A DNA stretch of 64,000 bases from Coenobita brevimanus (lineage: Eukaryota > Arthropoda > Malacostraca > Decapoda > Coenobitidae): the NCBI GenBank assembly GCA_032717465.1, contig JAVRFU010000154.1:124001-188000 (forward strand), given 5' to 3'. Under the pieces are notes generated by a model that saw only the letters and a program-made list of their open reading frames with translations, was not told the origin of the DNA and did not search any database. The position numbers and the translations under genes are program-made. The stretch's first letter is position 1. Each line of letters opens with the position of its first letter. Shown one piece after another: positions 11,941 to 22,448 of the stretch.

Positions 11941-12290
11941 TCAATCAATCAATCAATCAATTGCCAGACGCCATAATCCCGTAAGGGGTGGCCATTGACT
12001 TTGAGTTGTTTGTTTAACGGGGAGGGGCACTAACTCTCCACCAACCCACTTGTTGACACGTAGGTAGCACGTATGGTTTGGTTATATGGTTACCACCCAG
12101 CGTTGTAAATGGTTTCTTGGCTTACAGGAAACCATTTGGCTTGTCACTCAATGTAACGCCACCTGTAAAGGAAAGAAAAGCAATAAGAAGAGACAGGAAA
12201 GATGGGAGAAATAGGAAGAGAGGAGGGCAGGCACAGAAAAAAATAAATCAATCAATCAAGGCTAAGGAAGAAGTAGGCAGCACTACATCA
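11941..12290 (-). mobile_element. SINE S1-A copy with (TTGA)n tail
   Basis: On the minus strand this reads: head region, hairpin (at 12108-12136 on the plus strand), the body shared with the SINE at 6253-6437, the LINE-A-like terminus (GGCCACCCCTTACGGGATTA, GTCTGGCAAT), then a (TTGA)n tail seen as TCAA repeats at 11941-11959. It extends further 5' than the 6.2-kb copy, with a pyrimidine-rich head up to about 12290. The tail repeat unit differs from the GATA of its sibling while the rest of the terminus is the same. Confidence 0.8.
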
Positions 12291-12324
12291 AGTGAGTGGA
12301 TGATGGTCACCACCACCTACCACT

Positions 12325-12525
12325 ATGAAAATGGTAATTATGGCGCTCCAATTGGATTGAGCTGGTGAAGGTTTATATCCAAGGGATGGTTGGGGTTTAT
12401 TGCTCAGGGATGAGTGAGGCTGGTCACTCTCATCTTAAGTGTCATGACCAACTTGCCTAGCCCAGGGCTCCTACGCTCCTCATGGGGCAACGTACGATTG
12501 GATGATGGATGGATGGATGGAAAAT
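12325..12525 (+). mobile_element. SINE S2 copy, tRNA-like promoter region and (GGAT)n tail
   Basis: The sequence AATTATGGCGCTCCAATTGG and a B-box-like GGTTTATATCC (about 12370) are followed by a body containing GCTCCTACGCTCCTCATGGG and a (GGAT)n tail at about 12507-12521. The same module is found at 15633-15715, 35811-35893, 36313-36905 and 62495-62570. The A-box end is truncated in this copy. No ORF is present. Confidence 0.75.
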
Positions 12526-12582
12526 GATTACTGAAGAAAAAAAAAAAAATTGGTGAACATACTTAATGAATAAATTCTATTT

Positions 12583-15440
12583 ACCTACCTATCTATTGCC
12601 AGACACTGTAATCCCGTATGCGGTGACCACAAACATAGCACCTCCACGTCGCCCTGTCCCCCGCCATTCCACTGCCCCGCTCCCAGGTCGCACCCCCCTC
12701 TCTCATATACCTCTCCACTCCATCCCTCCATCTCATCTTTGGCCTCCCCCTCCACCTCACTCACATACACTCTCCTCATCAGTCTCTCACTCTCCATCCT
12801 CTCCACATGGCCAAACCACCTCAATGGGTTTCTCCCAATGCTTTGTATCACATCCACATCCACACCACAATGCTCCTTCACTTCCTCATTTGTCAGTTTG
12901 TCTCTCCAAGTGACTCCACATGCTCCCTTCAGAAAACTCATTTCCACTGCTCTCAATCTTGACTTGTGTCCCTCCAACAAGGTCCAAGCTTCACTTCCAT
13001 ATGTTAGAGGTGGTATCACAATACTGTCATACAGTGTGAGTTGGGAGCTGGGCAGTGAAATGGCGGGGGACAGGACGACATGGAGGCGATTTGTTTGTGA
13101 CCACCTAAACGGGATTGAGGCGTCTGGCAATAGATAGATAGACAGATGCTCACTTCCCTGTTTCTTATCAATGCTTTCAAAGAACCAGCAACCATTCTTC
13201 CTTGTTGTACCCTTTCAAGCACTTCATCCTCTAAACTTCCATCCTCACTCATCACACAAGCCAAGTACTTAAACACACTCACATTTTCCATTTGCTCCTC
13301 ATCAAACCTCACTGTATATTCTGTGATTTCATTTCTCTCGAAGACCATAACTTTGCTCATCCCTACATTCGCCTTTAAATTCCATTTCTTACAAACTCTC
13401 ACAAACTCATTCACCAAGCCTTGCAGCACCCCTTCGTCTTCATTTAACAACACAGTATCATTTGCAAACAACAGTACCGGGAGTTTCCACACACTGCTCT
13501 CTCTCACATTAGAGGCCGCTCCAACATCCACTGCCCTACCTTGTATCTCTTTTAAAACCCCATCCGTATACAGACTGAACATCCATGGAGACATGTCACA
13601 TCCCTGTTTCAGTTCAACCTTCAGAGAGAAAAATTCACTCAGTTCACTGTCCACATGATTTGCAGCCTTAGCATCCTCATACATACTCTTCATGGCATTC
13701 AACAACTGCCCATTTACTACATATATTCTTAATACTTTCCACAATCCTTGTCTATCCACCTTGTCATATGCTTTCTCCAAATCCATGAAAGCCGCATACA
13801 ACTTCTTTCCCCTCTCTAGAAACTTTTCTACTAAAGACCTAAGAATGAATATCTGATCTACACAACTTCTTCCCTTCCTAAAACTTCCCTGTTCTTCTCC
13901 AACTAATTCATCTGTTATTTCCCTAACTATGTCAATAAGTATCCTATCATATACTTTTCCTAATACACTAAGAAGACAAATGCCTCAATAATTACCACAC
14001 AATTCTTTTTCCCCTTTTCCTTTGTACAAGGAAGTAATTCTACCTGACCTCCAGTCCTCTGGGACTTTACCTTCCTCCCAGGCCAATCTGCATATCTTCC
14101 ACATCCATTCTACTACTATCTCTCCTCCATGCTTCAGCATTTCATCACACACTCCATCAATTCCTAGAGCTTTCCCCAATTTGACTTTCTTCATTGCTTC
14201 CCCAACTTTGATCTTACTGATTAAGATCTTCCTCTCTTCTCACATCCCTCCTTCTCCCAGCCATTCCCCAGTCACTTATACTCGCATTACTTTCATTCCC
14301 AATGTTCAACAATTCCTTAAAGTGTTCACTCCATCAGCTCACTTTTTCTCCCTTCTCCACTAGTAATCTACCATTTTTATCTTTCGCTCCCTGACAAACT
14401 TCTTTAACACCCTGTCTAACTCTCTTTACCTCTTTCCAAAACATTTTCTTATATTCCCTCTACTTAACACTCAAATTCCTTCCAAATTCCTAAACCACTC
14501 CTTACTCTCTCTTACTAACTTTTTCACCTCTCTCTTCTTCTCTATATATAACTCTCTCTTCCATCTCCCAACTTTCTCCACACCCATTTCTCATACACTC
14601 ACTATATACTTTCTTTGTGCCACAGCCTGTCCCACCTCTTCATTCCACCTTGCTGTTCCTTGCACCCCTTTTCATTTTCTCTTCACCCCACACACCACCT
14701 CACATGCTGCACAGATTTCTTCTGTGAATATCTTGCACACACCTTCCACATCCCCAATCAGCTCCAAATCACATTTACCCATTCACTCCTCCACTTCTCT
14801 CTTATATTCTGCCTTTTTTCCACCCTCTTGTAACCTTTCTACCCTCCTTGTACGAACTACTTCCTCTTGTCCTTCCCTTTCTCTATTCCTCCATTTCATT
14901 TGGACCTTGACTTTCATCACCACCAAGTGGTGGTCAGAAAGTCCACTCCCCCAACCTCTATATCATCTTGCATCCATTACACACATTCTCTCATCCGCAT
15001 ACATGTAATCAATCATTGTCTTCCGTTCATTCAGTTCACCACCCACCCTTTTCATCACTCGCTATATATAACTGTGGATCATTTTATGTCTGAAGAAGGT
15101 ACTGGCTATATTAATCCTCTCCCAGCAAAAATGTTCACTAGAGCACTGCCATTCTCATCCACTTCTGCAGGTACACCCCACTCACCAACTACTCCATCCA
15201 CCTTCACATTCTCTACTTTTCCATTTGTATCTTCAATTAGTTACACTCTCTCATTCCTTTCAAACTTTTCCATGCACGTTTCCACATTTGTCCTGAACTC
15301 TTCCTTCACTCTGCTTGCACGATCTTGCACTGGCACATACACACACACAATCGTCTATATTTGTGGTCAAACTTTCAATCTTACCCACACAATCACATTC
15401 TCATTATCATCTCAACCCTATTTTCCAACAAAATGAAAAT
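12583..15440 (-). pseudogene. LINE-A copy, nearly full length, broken
   Basis: The 3' terminus with (GATA)n is at 12583-12600. Going leftward on the minus strand there is the C-terminal region (TLTYGSEAWTLLEGHKSRLRAVE), the thumb, RT motifs FMDLEKAYDKVDRQGLWKVL (about 13735-13795) and GCDMSPWMFSLYTDGV, and an active-site region LLFANDTVLL in which FADD has become FAND. Then come the upstream RT (KLGKALGIDGVCDEMLKHGG, 14100-14194) and endonuclease remnants to about 15440. Frameshifts break it, and the changed active site alone would inactivate it. A small opposite-strand LINE-A end interrupts it at 13038-13146. Confidence 0.85.
13038..13146 (+). repeat. LINE-A 3'-end fragment nested in inverted orientation
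   Basis: This 109-bp piece reads on the plus strand as the extreme LINE-A 3' end (EMAGDRTTWRRFVCDH, then the terminus and GATA tail). It sits inside a minus-strand LINE-A, replacing about 15 bases of it. There is no clear target-site duplication, so it could be a very short new insertion with a target deletion or a local inversion/template switch. Confidence 0.75.
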
Positions 15441-15632
15441 GAGGTGTGTAAGCTCTAGATACCATTGCAGCTAATATAAAAGGCAACAGTAGGAGAACTA
15501 TCATTAGAGTCATGCAACACAACAATCAAGTCATCGATAAAGCTTTAGAAAACTTGGTTCTGTCTCATGAAAAAGGCAATGCAAACATTTTTTTACAGAG
15601 TATGTGTGCTTTTTCCCCCTTTTTTTGAATCT
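15441..15632. other. Non-genic AT-rich stretch
   Basis: No ORF, repeat family or exon recognised between the LINE-A 5' end and the SINE S2 fragment. Confidence 0.4.
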
Positions 15633-15715
15633 CAGGACCAACTGCCTAGCCCGGGCTCCTACGCTCCTCATGGGGCAACGTAGGATTGGCTGATGGATGG
15701 ATGGATGGATGAATG
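15633..15715 (+). mobile_element. SINE S2 3'-end fragment
   Basis: This contains the S2 terminal module (CAGGACCAACTGCCTAGCCC, GGGCTCCTACGCTCCTCATG) followed by a (GGAT)n tail at about 15692-15715. Only the last 80 or so bases are present, as expected for a 5'-truncated SINE copy. Confidence 0.75.
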
Positions 15716-15986
15716 CATTGCATAAAACCTATGGATAAGTCATTCTATCAAACATCAAGTTAAATATGGTACACTGTATATAAATGAAACCTTTGTCTGC
15801 ATTCTTATACAGTATGGTACACTCTTCTAGCCTTTGTTAGTTTTTTTGTTTCAATTTCCATACCTCATTTACTCAACACATTCATTTATTATCATGTCGT
15901 GCCATCCTCTTGGCTTTCCACATCCCATTCCACCTTAAAACTCACTGAGATATACTGTGCCTTTTCACTAATAAGAACACATCCAT

Positions 15987-16146
15987 TGTTAAGTTAATGT
16001 CGCATCTCTGCCTTCATTTGTTTTGTTTTGTGTTCTGGCAACGGTGGGCGCTGCATGGCGGCGGTTATGTGGAGCTGTCATATTAAAGAGGATAATGTGC
16101 TGCTGTGTCTCCTTGTTACCTCTGCTGACTATGAGCAAATTCATCA
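15987..16146 (+). repeat. 5' LTR of the copia element (160 bp)
   Basis: It begins TGTTAAG and ends TTCATCA, with the usual TG...CA ends. It matches 20722-20892 base for base apart from an 11-nt length difference in the TTTTG tract. Confidence 0.93.
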
Positions 16147-16148
16147 AA

Positions 16149-16161
16149 TGGTAGCAGAGCG
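16149..16161 (+). promoter_or_regulatory. Primer-binding site, initiator tRNA-Met type
   Basis: TGGTAGCAGAGCG starts two bases after the 5' LTR. It resembles the complement of the 3' end of initiator methionine tRNA, the usual copia primer. Confidence 0.75.
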
Positions 16162-16220
16162 TAGTTGGGTCAGCAGAGGTGATCTGTATATTTAAAGAAG
16201 ACCGAGATACGACTGAGAAG

Positions 16221-18302
16221 ATGAGTGGCCAAGCTGGGAAGTGTGTTCCACCTGTTTTTGGTGGGGACAAGAGTTATGAGAGGTGGAAAACCGAACTGGA
16301 AGCTTGGCAGATAGTGACAACTATACCTCCTAAGAAACAAGCTTTAAGTGTTGCCCTGTCCTTTCTGGAGGGCAGTGAGGTAAGGGACAGAGTTTTTAGT
16401 GAAGTTAATATCCAAGACTTGAATTGTGAAGATGGTATGACTAAACTGCTACAAAGTCTTGATAAGTGGTACATGAAGGATAAATTAACCAGTGCTTATG
16501 ATTCTTGGTCTGAATTTGATACTTTCCGGATAAGTGAGAGCAGCAGCATAGAGGCCTACATAACTGAGTTTGAAAAACGGCACAAGAAACTATCAAAGCA
16601 TGGCATTATCATTCCTAACTGTATCCTAGCATTTAAATTACTTGACTGTGCAGGCCTATCACATAGAGACAAGCAATTAGCTTTAACAGCAGTGGATTAC
16701 AGTAAGCCAGATACTATGTTTCAACAAATGGTAGAAGCTCTCAGAAAATTCTTCGGGATTAAGTCTGTACCTGCATCGAGTGCTGCACAAGAAAGTTCCC
16801 AAGCTCATTCTGGCATCACCATAAAGACAGAGCCAGTGTATGTTGCTGAGGAAGTGAATTTTACGGACAAAGGGAGATACAAGAGGAATGGTAACAGCAC
16901 TGGCGGAGGAAACAACAACACCACAAGAGGACATAGACCTAGCTACAGGAATTTTGTGAGTGGAACTGAAAAGGGTACACGAAAGAACCCAGTGGACTCA
17001 AGAGGTAATGTTACGCGATGTCATATATGTAGATCTGAGTATCATTATGCAAATAAATGTACAAACAGAGAGAAAAAGGTATATGAAGCAAAGGTAGAGT
17101 CACTTCCTGAATGTGGACCTAAAGACGAGGATGAAGTGTACCTAACATGTGGAAGTGGGTCCTGTGATGAAATGAGAAATTTAGTTGGTGACACCTTCAA
17201 CTGTGCTGTATTGGATTCTGCATGTTCATCTACTGTTTGTGGGGTGGATTGGCTACAGAGTTACTTAGATTCACTGCCTGATGACAAACGTATGAAAGTT
17301 CATGAAGAAAATAGTGGAGCTACCTTTAAATTTGGTGATGGTGTAGTTGTTCCCTCTTTAAAGAAGGTTACATTTCCATGTGTTTTGGCAGGTTTCCATT
17401 GTAAAATTAAATCTGATGTAGTAGAATGTGACATACCTCTCCTATTTGGTAAGCCATCAATGAAAAGAGCTAAAGTTAAGTTAGATGTTGAAAATGACTG
17501 TGCAGTTGTGCTAGGTAAGAGCATTAAGTTACAATGTACTGTCTCGGGTCATTATTGTATTCCAATCACAGAGAACAATTCCAGTGATGTAAAGCAAGTC
17601 ATGTTCACTGTAGGTTCAGATAAGAAAGAAAAAAAGAAGTGTGTGTTGAAGTTGCACAAACAGTTTGCCCATCCCTCTGTAAAACGTCTAAGTCAGTTAT
17701 TGAAGGACGCTGGGGTACAGGATACAGACTATTTCAGATTAGTGAAGGAAATAACTGATGATTGCAATATTTGTAGGAAGTATAAGAAAACCCCTTCTAG
17801 GCCTGTGGTGAGTTTACCTTTAGCCAGAGATTTTAATGAGGTTGTGGCCATAGATTTAAAAGAGTGGAAGAAAGGGGAGGTATACTTCTTGCACCTTGTT
17901 GATGTTGCCACACGATACAGTAGGTCTGTAATTATATATGATAAGAGGAGGAAGACGATCATTGATAAAGTTGTAGAAATGTGGATAGGAACTGGTATAG
18001 GTTCACCAGACAAATTTTTGGCTGATAATGGAGGAGAATTTGCCAATGAGGAGTTTTCTGACATGTGTGAGAACTTAAATATTAGAGTGATGCACACAGC
18101 TGCAGAGAGTCCATTTAGCAATGGACTCTGTGAGAGGAACCATGCAGTAATTGATGAGATGGTGAGGAAAATAATAGCTGATCAACCCACATGTCCTCTA
18201 CACATAGCACTTGCTTGGGCTGTAAATGCTAAAAATTGTTTGCAGATGGTGGGGGTTACAGTCCGTATCAATTGGTTTTTGGCAGAAACCCTAAGCTCCC
18301 TA
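16221..18302 (+). pseudogene. copia gag-pol, part 1: gag, protease, integrase
   Basis: The open frame runs from 16179, but the Met at 16221 (MSGQAGKCVPP) is the likelier start, 75 bases after the 5' LTR. Domains in order are: a gag region (residues about 1-260); a CCHC zinc knuckle, CHICRSEYHYANKC, starting at 17019; an aspartic protease active site in VLDSACSSTVC (about 17212); a pre-integrase HHCC module (KLHKQFAHPSVKRL...DDCNICRKYK); and an integrase core with DD35E residues in AIDLKEW (about 17850), LADNGGEF (about 18020) and LCERNHA (about 18128). After residue K-N-C-L-Q-M the frame is lost at a run of five G near 18250. The next frame continues as GGYSPYQLVFGRNPKLP, so one base appears to be missing. 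Confidence 0.92.
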
Positions 18303-19861
18303 ATGTCATGAATGATTCATTACCAGCTCTGGAAGGCACAACAATAAGTGAAACACTTGGTAAGCACCTGAATGCTCTTCATACAAGTCGCCAGGCATTT
18401 ATAAGGGCTGAGACTTCAGAAAGAATAAGACGTGCATTAAGGCATCAGGTTAGGCCTGTTGGAAGGACCTTCCAGAATGGAGAGCTTGTGTATTTCAAAA
18501 GAGAGAGTGATAATGAATGGAAGGGACCTGGTACAGTAATAGGTCAGGAAGGTAAAACTGTCATCATTAAACATGGAAGTTATATTGTAAAGGTACATGT
18601 AACAAGAGTTACGGAAATGAAGTATGATATGAGCACTGATATTGAGAATGGTAAAGAGAGGCTTTTAGGTGAAGTAAGAAGTAGGTCAAATAATGATGAT
18701 GTTTGTACCTTAAATAATAATGTCATTGGAACTGTTCATGACGTAGATGACGATGAAGCTGATGAGAGCACCTCAGATGATAATGAGATCATAGAGGACA
18801 TACACAGGAAAGACACTGAACAGGATTCTCTCTCAATTAGATCTGTTAGCATTCCGAAGGTAGGACAGAGAGTGAGGTACAGACCTGTTGACTCTGATGA
18901 ATGGAGAGTAGCTACTATTTTAAGTCGTGCGGGTAAGGCAACAGGAATGTACAAAAACTGGTTCAATATTCAGGATGATGGTTGTGCGCCTAAGTCAATA
19001 GACTGGGCTTTAGGGGTGAAACAGTGGCAGGAGGAATCCTCCATTCCACCACAAGAGAAGGCTAATGAACCATTGACTCTAGACACCAATGAAGTATTCC
19101 TATCTGATGCTAGGCAAAGTGATGTTGATGTGCTAAGAGCAAAACAAAGAGAGTTAGAGAACTGGCAAAAATTTAAAGTGTATGAGGAAGTACCAGACAG
19201 AGGTCAACAATCATTGTCTGTGAGGTGGGTGTGTACTGAGAAAAATGTAAATGGTAAACAACAGGTAAAAGCTAGACTTGTGGCACGTGGATTTGAGGAA
19301 TCCCACCACATTAGGACAGATTCCCCCACTGGAGGCAAAGAGATTTTGAGAATATTTTTGTCACTTATGGCTTCTATGAACTGGAAATGTAACTCCATTG
19401 ATATCAAAGCTGCTTTTCTCCAAGGAGATAATTTTGAAAGAGAGGTATTTTTGAGGCCACCAAAAGAAGCTGTTTGTTCTGAGAAGGTTCTGTGGAAGCT
19501 CAACAAATGTGTTTATGGATTGAATGATGCAGCAAGGGTATGGTATTTCACAGTCAAAACATTACTCATAAAACTGGGATGTACTCAACTGAAGGCAGAT
19601 CCAGCTGGATTTTATTGGTATCATGAAGGTGAACTGTCAGGTGTTTTTCTAATGCATGTAGATGATTTTATATGGGGTGGAACTGAAGTGTTCAGAGATC
19701 ATGTAATTGCCAAGATTAAGTCAGAGTTTCAGGTAGGAATGGAAACATCTGGTGTTTTCAAATATATTGGTCTAGAAGTGAAACAAGATGATAGTGGAAT
19801 AACCTTGAGTCAAAATGAGTATCTTAAGAATGTAAAACCTATACCTGTCAATGTCACTTGA
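18251..19861 (+). pseudogene. copia pol, part 2: integrase C-terminus and RT
   Basis: It continues part 1 in another frame, starting with GYSPYQLVFGRNP. An acidic linker (DDDEADESTSDDNEI) is followed by the RT domain: SVRWVCTEKNVNGK, KARLVARGF, IDIKAAFLQG (catalytic Asp) and LMHVDDFIWG, in which the two catalytic Asp are intact. The frame ends at an in-frame TGA (19859-19861), and the same frame continues from 19874 with RNase H sequence. The stop therefore looks like a single-base mutation rather than a true C-terminus. Confidence 0.92.
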
Positions 19862-19873
19862 GGCTGTAATAAG

Positions 19874-20608
19874 ATGGAATATTGTAATGCAATAGAGCAG
19901 GAAAATCTTAGAAGTCTAGTTGGTCAGATTGGATGGTTGAGTACAAATACTAGACCTGATGTGAGTTATGATGTGCTTGACATGAGTTGTGTTCTGAACC
20001 ATCCCAAGGTAGATAATGTGATCCAAGCCAACAAGTGTTTGAGAAAAACAGAAATGGTGGACTGTAGTTTAAAGTTTTCTCACTTAGGAGATTTGAACAA
20101 GATCAAGCTGGTAGCCTTTAGTGATGCATCCCATGCTAGTTTGCCTGATGGATATTCAAGTGCTGAAGGGTTCATAATATTTCTTGTTGGAGAAGATGGT
20201 AAAAGTTGTCCACTTGCATGGGAGGCAAAGAAAATAAGAAGAGTAGTTAAAAGCACTTTGGCTGCTGAAACCCTTGCTGCATCAGATGCTGTAGATATGT
20301 GCTATTATTTGGGAAGTGTCCTGTCTGAAATCCTGTTTCATGAACATGAAAAGAATGTAATTCCTATTTGTTGCTATGTGGATAATCATTCTTTGGTTGA
20401 AAATGTTCACTCCATGAAAAATGTAAGTGAAAAGAGATTGAGAATAGATTTAGCCACACTAAAACAGCTAATACAGGAAGGTTGTTTAAAGATGATTTGG
20501 GTTAGATCAGAATTGCAATTGTCTGATTGCCTTACAAAGAAAGGAGTGAATACTTTCAAATTGTTAAACATTTTGCAAAAGGGAGATCTTACTGACATAG
20601 GTATGTAA
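19874..20608 (+). pseudogene. copia pol, part 3: RNase H
   Basis: It lies in the same frame as part 2 after the single TGA. Recognisable copia features are LVGQIGWLSTNTRPDVSYDV, AFSDASHASLPDGYSSAEGF (first RNase H Asp), KKIRRVVKSTLAAETLAASD (Glu and Asp) and CYVDNHSLVENVHS. The end, LSDCLTKKG, is the usual C-terminal copia motif. There are no breaks within this part. Confidence 0.92.
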
Positions 20609-20639
20609 CTAAAGTTTGTGTCTTTTTGGAAAAGTTATT

Positions 20640-20721
20640 ATTTTTTAAAAGAAAGAAACGAGGGAATTCTGTTAAATTATTGTTGTATCACTTTTTTTTA
20701 AAGAAAGAAACGAGGGAATTC
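20640..20721 (+). repeat. Polypurine tract in tandem duplicate (52-bp period)
   Basis: GAAAGAAACGAGGGAATTCT followed by GTTAA occurs at 20651 and again at 20703. The second copy abuts the 3' LTR and is the likely plus-strand priming tract. The first copy is followed by GTTAAATTATTG, which resembles the first bases of the LTR. Confidence 0.85.
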
Positions 20722-20892
20722 TGTTAAGTTAATGTCGCATCTCTGCCTTCATTTGTTTTGTTTTGTTTTTGTTTTGTGTTCTGGCAACGGTGGGCGCTGC
20801 ATGGCGGCGGTTATGTGGAGCTGTCATATTAAAGAGGATAATGTGCTGCTGTGTCTCCTTGTTACCTCTGCTGACTATGAGCAAATTCATCA
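20722..20892 (+). repeat. 3' LTR of the copia element (171 bp)
   Basis: Same as the 5' LTR with an extra 11 nt in the TTTTG tract. TG...CA ends. It stops 103 bases from the splice donor of a GFM1 exon. Confidence 0.93.
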
Positions 20893-20995
20893 CTCCTGGC
20901 TCCTAAGCTCATGCTGGATAAATGAAAGTTTGTATGATGAGAGGCTGGCTGGAAGTATTACATGCACGCAAGTGCTTGAAGGTAAGTATACTGAC

Positions 20996-21211
20996 CTGTG
21001 CATATATTTCAAGGTGCAGTTCTCCCATACCCGAGGCAATGGTCTCTTTGTTGTCAGTGTCCCAGGTGACACGGTAGGTGGGATCCTCCCTCGTGAATCT
21101 GTTAACTGCCTTGCTGAATGAGTCAATGTCCTTTGTGTGTTTGGGCTTGATGGACATCGCTATCACTGGGTCAGGAACATGCATGGATTCCTGTTGGCAT
21201 TCATACACAGT
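20996..21211 (-). CDS. GFM1: GFM1 (mitochondrial EF-G) exon, central region
   Basis: Mitochondrial elongation factor G1 is a GTPase that moves tRNA and mRNA through the mitochondrial ribosome. This 216-bp minus-strand exon has an acceptor (TTGACAG|ACT at 21211) and a donor (CAG|GTCAGT at 20996/20995), and is in phase 0 at both ends. It encodes the conserved stretch [16 protein letters not shown], then [17 protein letters not shown] and [18 protein letters not shown] sequence (here [14 protein letters not shown]), at roughly human residues 450-520. The previous exon also ends in phase 0. No downstream exons (domains IV and V) were found in 1-20995, where a copia element and LINEs sit. The gene may continue beyond the window or be broken. 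Confidence 0.9.
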
Positions 21212-22448
21212 CTGTCAAGATGAAATAGCTAACCCATACCACTGCCTCAGTAAAATGCATATAAAGTATTGTTAACACCTTCATCAACCCCATCTCCCTT
21301 TCCACACCACTATGCCCCTTTTACTCTAACCTGGCCTAAAACTGCCCTCTCTCCATCTTGAATACCGAGTTATAACAAGAGATAGCAATAGAACATGAGG
21401 CTACTCAAGAAGAAGTGTTATGGAATGGATGTAGAGCAACAGGATGGTCTTACTCTGAAATGGAGCTGCATGAAATAAGCTGCAAAAGGACAAAAATCAG
21501 GGCCAAGCTAACCTCATACATACTTGCTCTCCTGCTTATTATTAACTGGATGCCTGTTGTATCCCAATATAGTCTGTCAACATCAGGTTATCCTTGGCAT
21601 CAATTAAATTCTGGTTGAATCAAATCAAACCAGGTTTCCTCTCATGGAATAAAATTTTAATAAGACATCACTGGAGAGAAATGGTTACCAGTTATGAGGA
21701 AAAAAAGAATTATTATAAAACCACAATAGATATGACAGAGAAACAGGTAATACTGTAATCACTATAAGTTTAAGATGTGCTCTAAAATATCAGTTTTTTT
21801 TCAAACAGCTGGTACTGAAAATTTGAGGGAAAACACAAATCAGCTTTACAGACAATAATGGAACTTTTGCATGCAATTAGTAATTTACTAGGCCTTAACT
21901 GCAAGAAAGAACATCCAAACAGGCACTTAGCCATGGTACTTATCTTTGTAACTTAGGCCTCTGAGTCTCTGAAATGTTATTCAGCCACTAACCTGGTATA
22001 CAAGGCCACCATGTCATCCACATTACCAGTTACCATCCCTAGGTGTTATCTGAGATAACTATCAGTAGCTCTCTGGGCCTGTGACAGGTTATTCAGCCAC
22101 TAATCCTGGGATACAAGACCATTTCATCATCCCGGTAGGTTACCACATTTACCCCCCCTACATGTTACCCTAGGTATCTGCTTTACCTTCCAACCACCAC
22201 AGGATAGATAGATACCTGAGTCAAATGGCACTAACTGCCCACACCAGGATTAGCACCCTGATGCTAACAGGTTAGCACCTTCATAGTGGCATTGTTACCT
22301 ACGTGGGCCCTGTGGCAGCAACTTACTATATACTATAAAATACTAACTTCGTAGTATATTCACTACCAAGTGTGACACCAAATACACCATTACTACTACA
22401 CTATCAAGTGTGACACCACACACACTAGTACAAGTTTTCACTTTAACC
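21212..22448. other. GFM1 intron segment without exons
   Basis: The intron between the 25965-26111 and 20996-21211 exons runs 21212-25964. This part holds a repeat at 21328-21510 similar to 25748-25930, and a roughly twofold internal duplication at 21955-22150 (TTATTCAGCCACTAA, GATACAAG...CAT). A related pair of GTGTGACACCA repeats lies at about 22370-22425. No exon seen. Confidence 0.6.
21328..21510 (+). repeat. Diverged direct repeat, copy 1
   Basis: It shares CCTGGCCTAAAA at one end and AGCTGCATGAAATAAGCT (versus AGCTGCATGAAGTAAGCT) at the other with 25748-25930, in the same order and orientation and at about the same spacing. Both copies lie in the same GFM1 intron. Confidence 0.6.

Larger units (their letters stand above)
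15987..20892 (+). mobile_element. Ty1/copia LTR retrotransposon, nearly intact (GalEa-like?)
   Basis: A 4.9-kb element with two short LTRs, a primer-binding site, a gag-pol reading frame and a polypurine tract. Gene order is gag, protease, integrase, RT, RNase H, which is diagnostic of copia. The LTRs are identical except for an 11-bp insertion in a TTTTG-rich stretch, implying a young insertion. The coding frame has one frameshift (about 18240-18255) and one in-frame stop (19859-19861). The flanking 5-mers do not match (TCCAT before, CTCCT after), so there is no obvious target-site duplication. The very short LTRs fit GalEa-type crustacean copia elements, but that subclade is inference. Confidence 0.93.

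Noticed and set aside
12739..13658. Long plus-strand frames opposite LINE-A (Ser/Thr/Pro/His-rich proteins), also at 42494-43342 and 56413-57207
   Set aside because: They are antisense shadows of the LINE-A RT frame; the same pattern appears opposite every copy.
16179..16220. Upstream Met at 16179 as start of copia gag
   Set aside because: The Met at 16221 (MSGQAGK) gives a more typical gag start; the 14 extra codons look like leader sequence.
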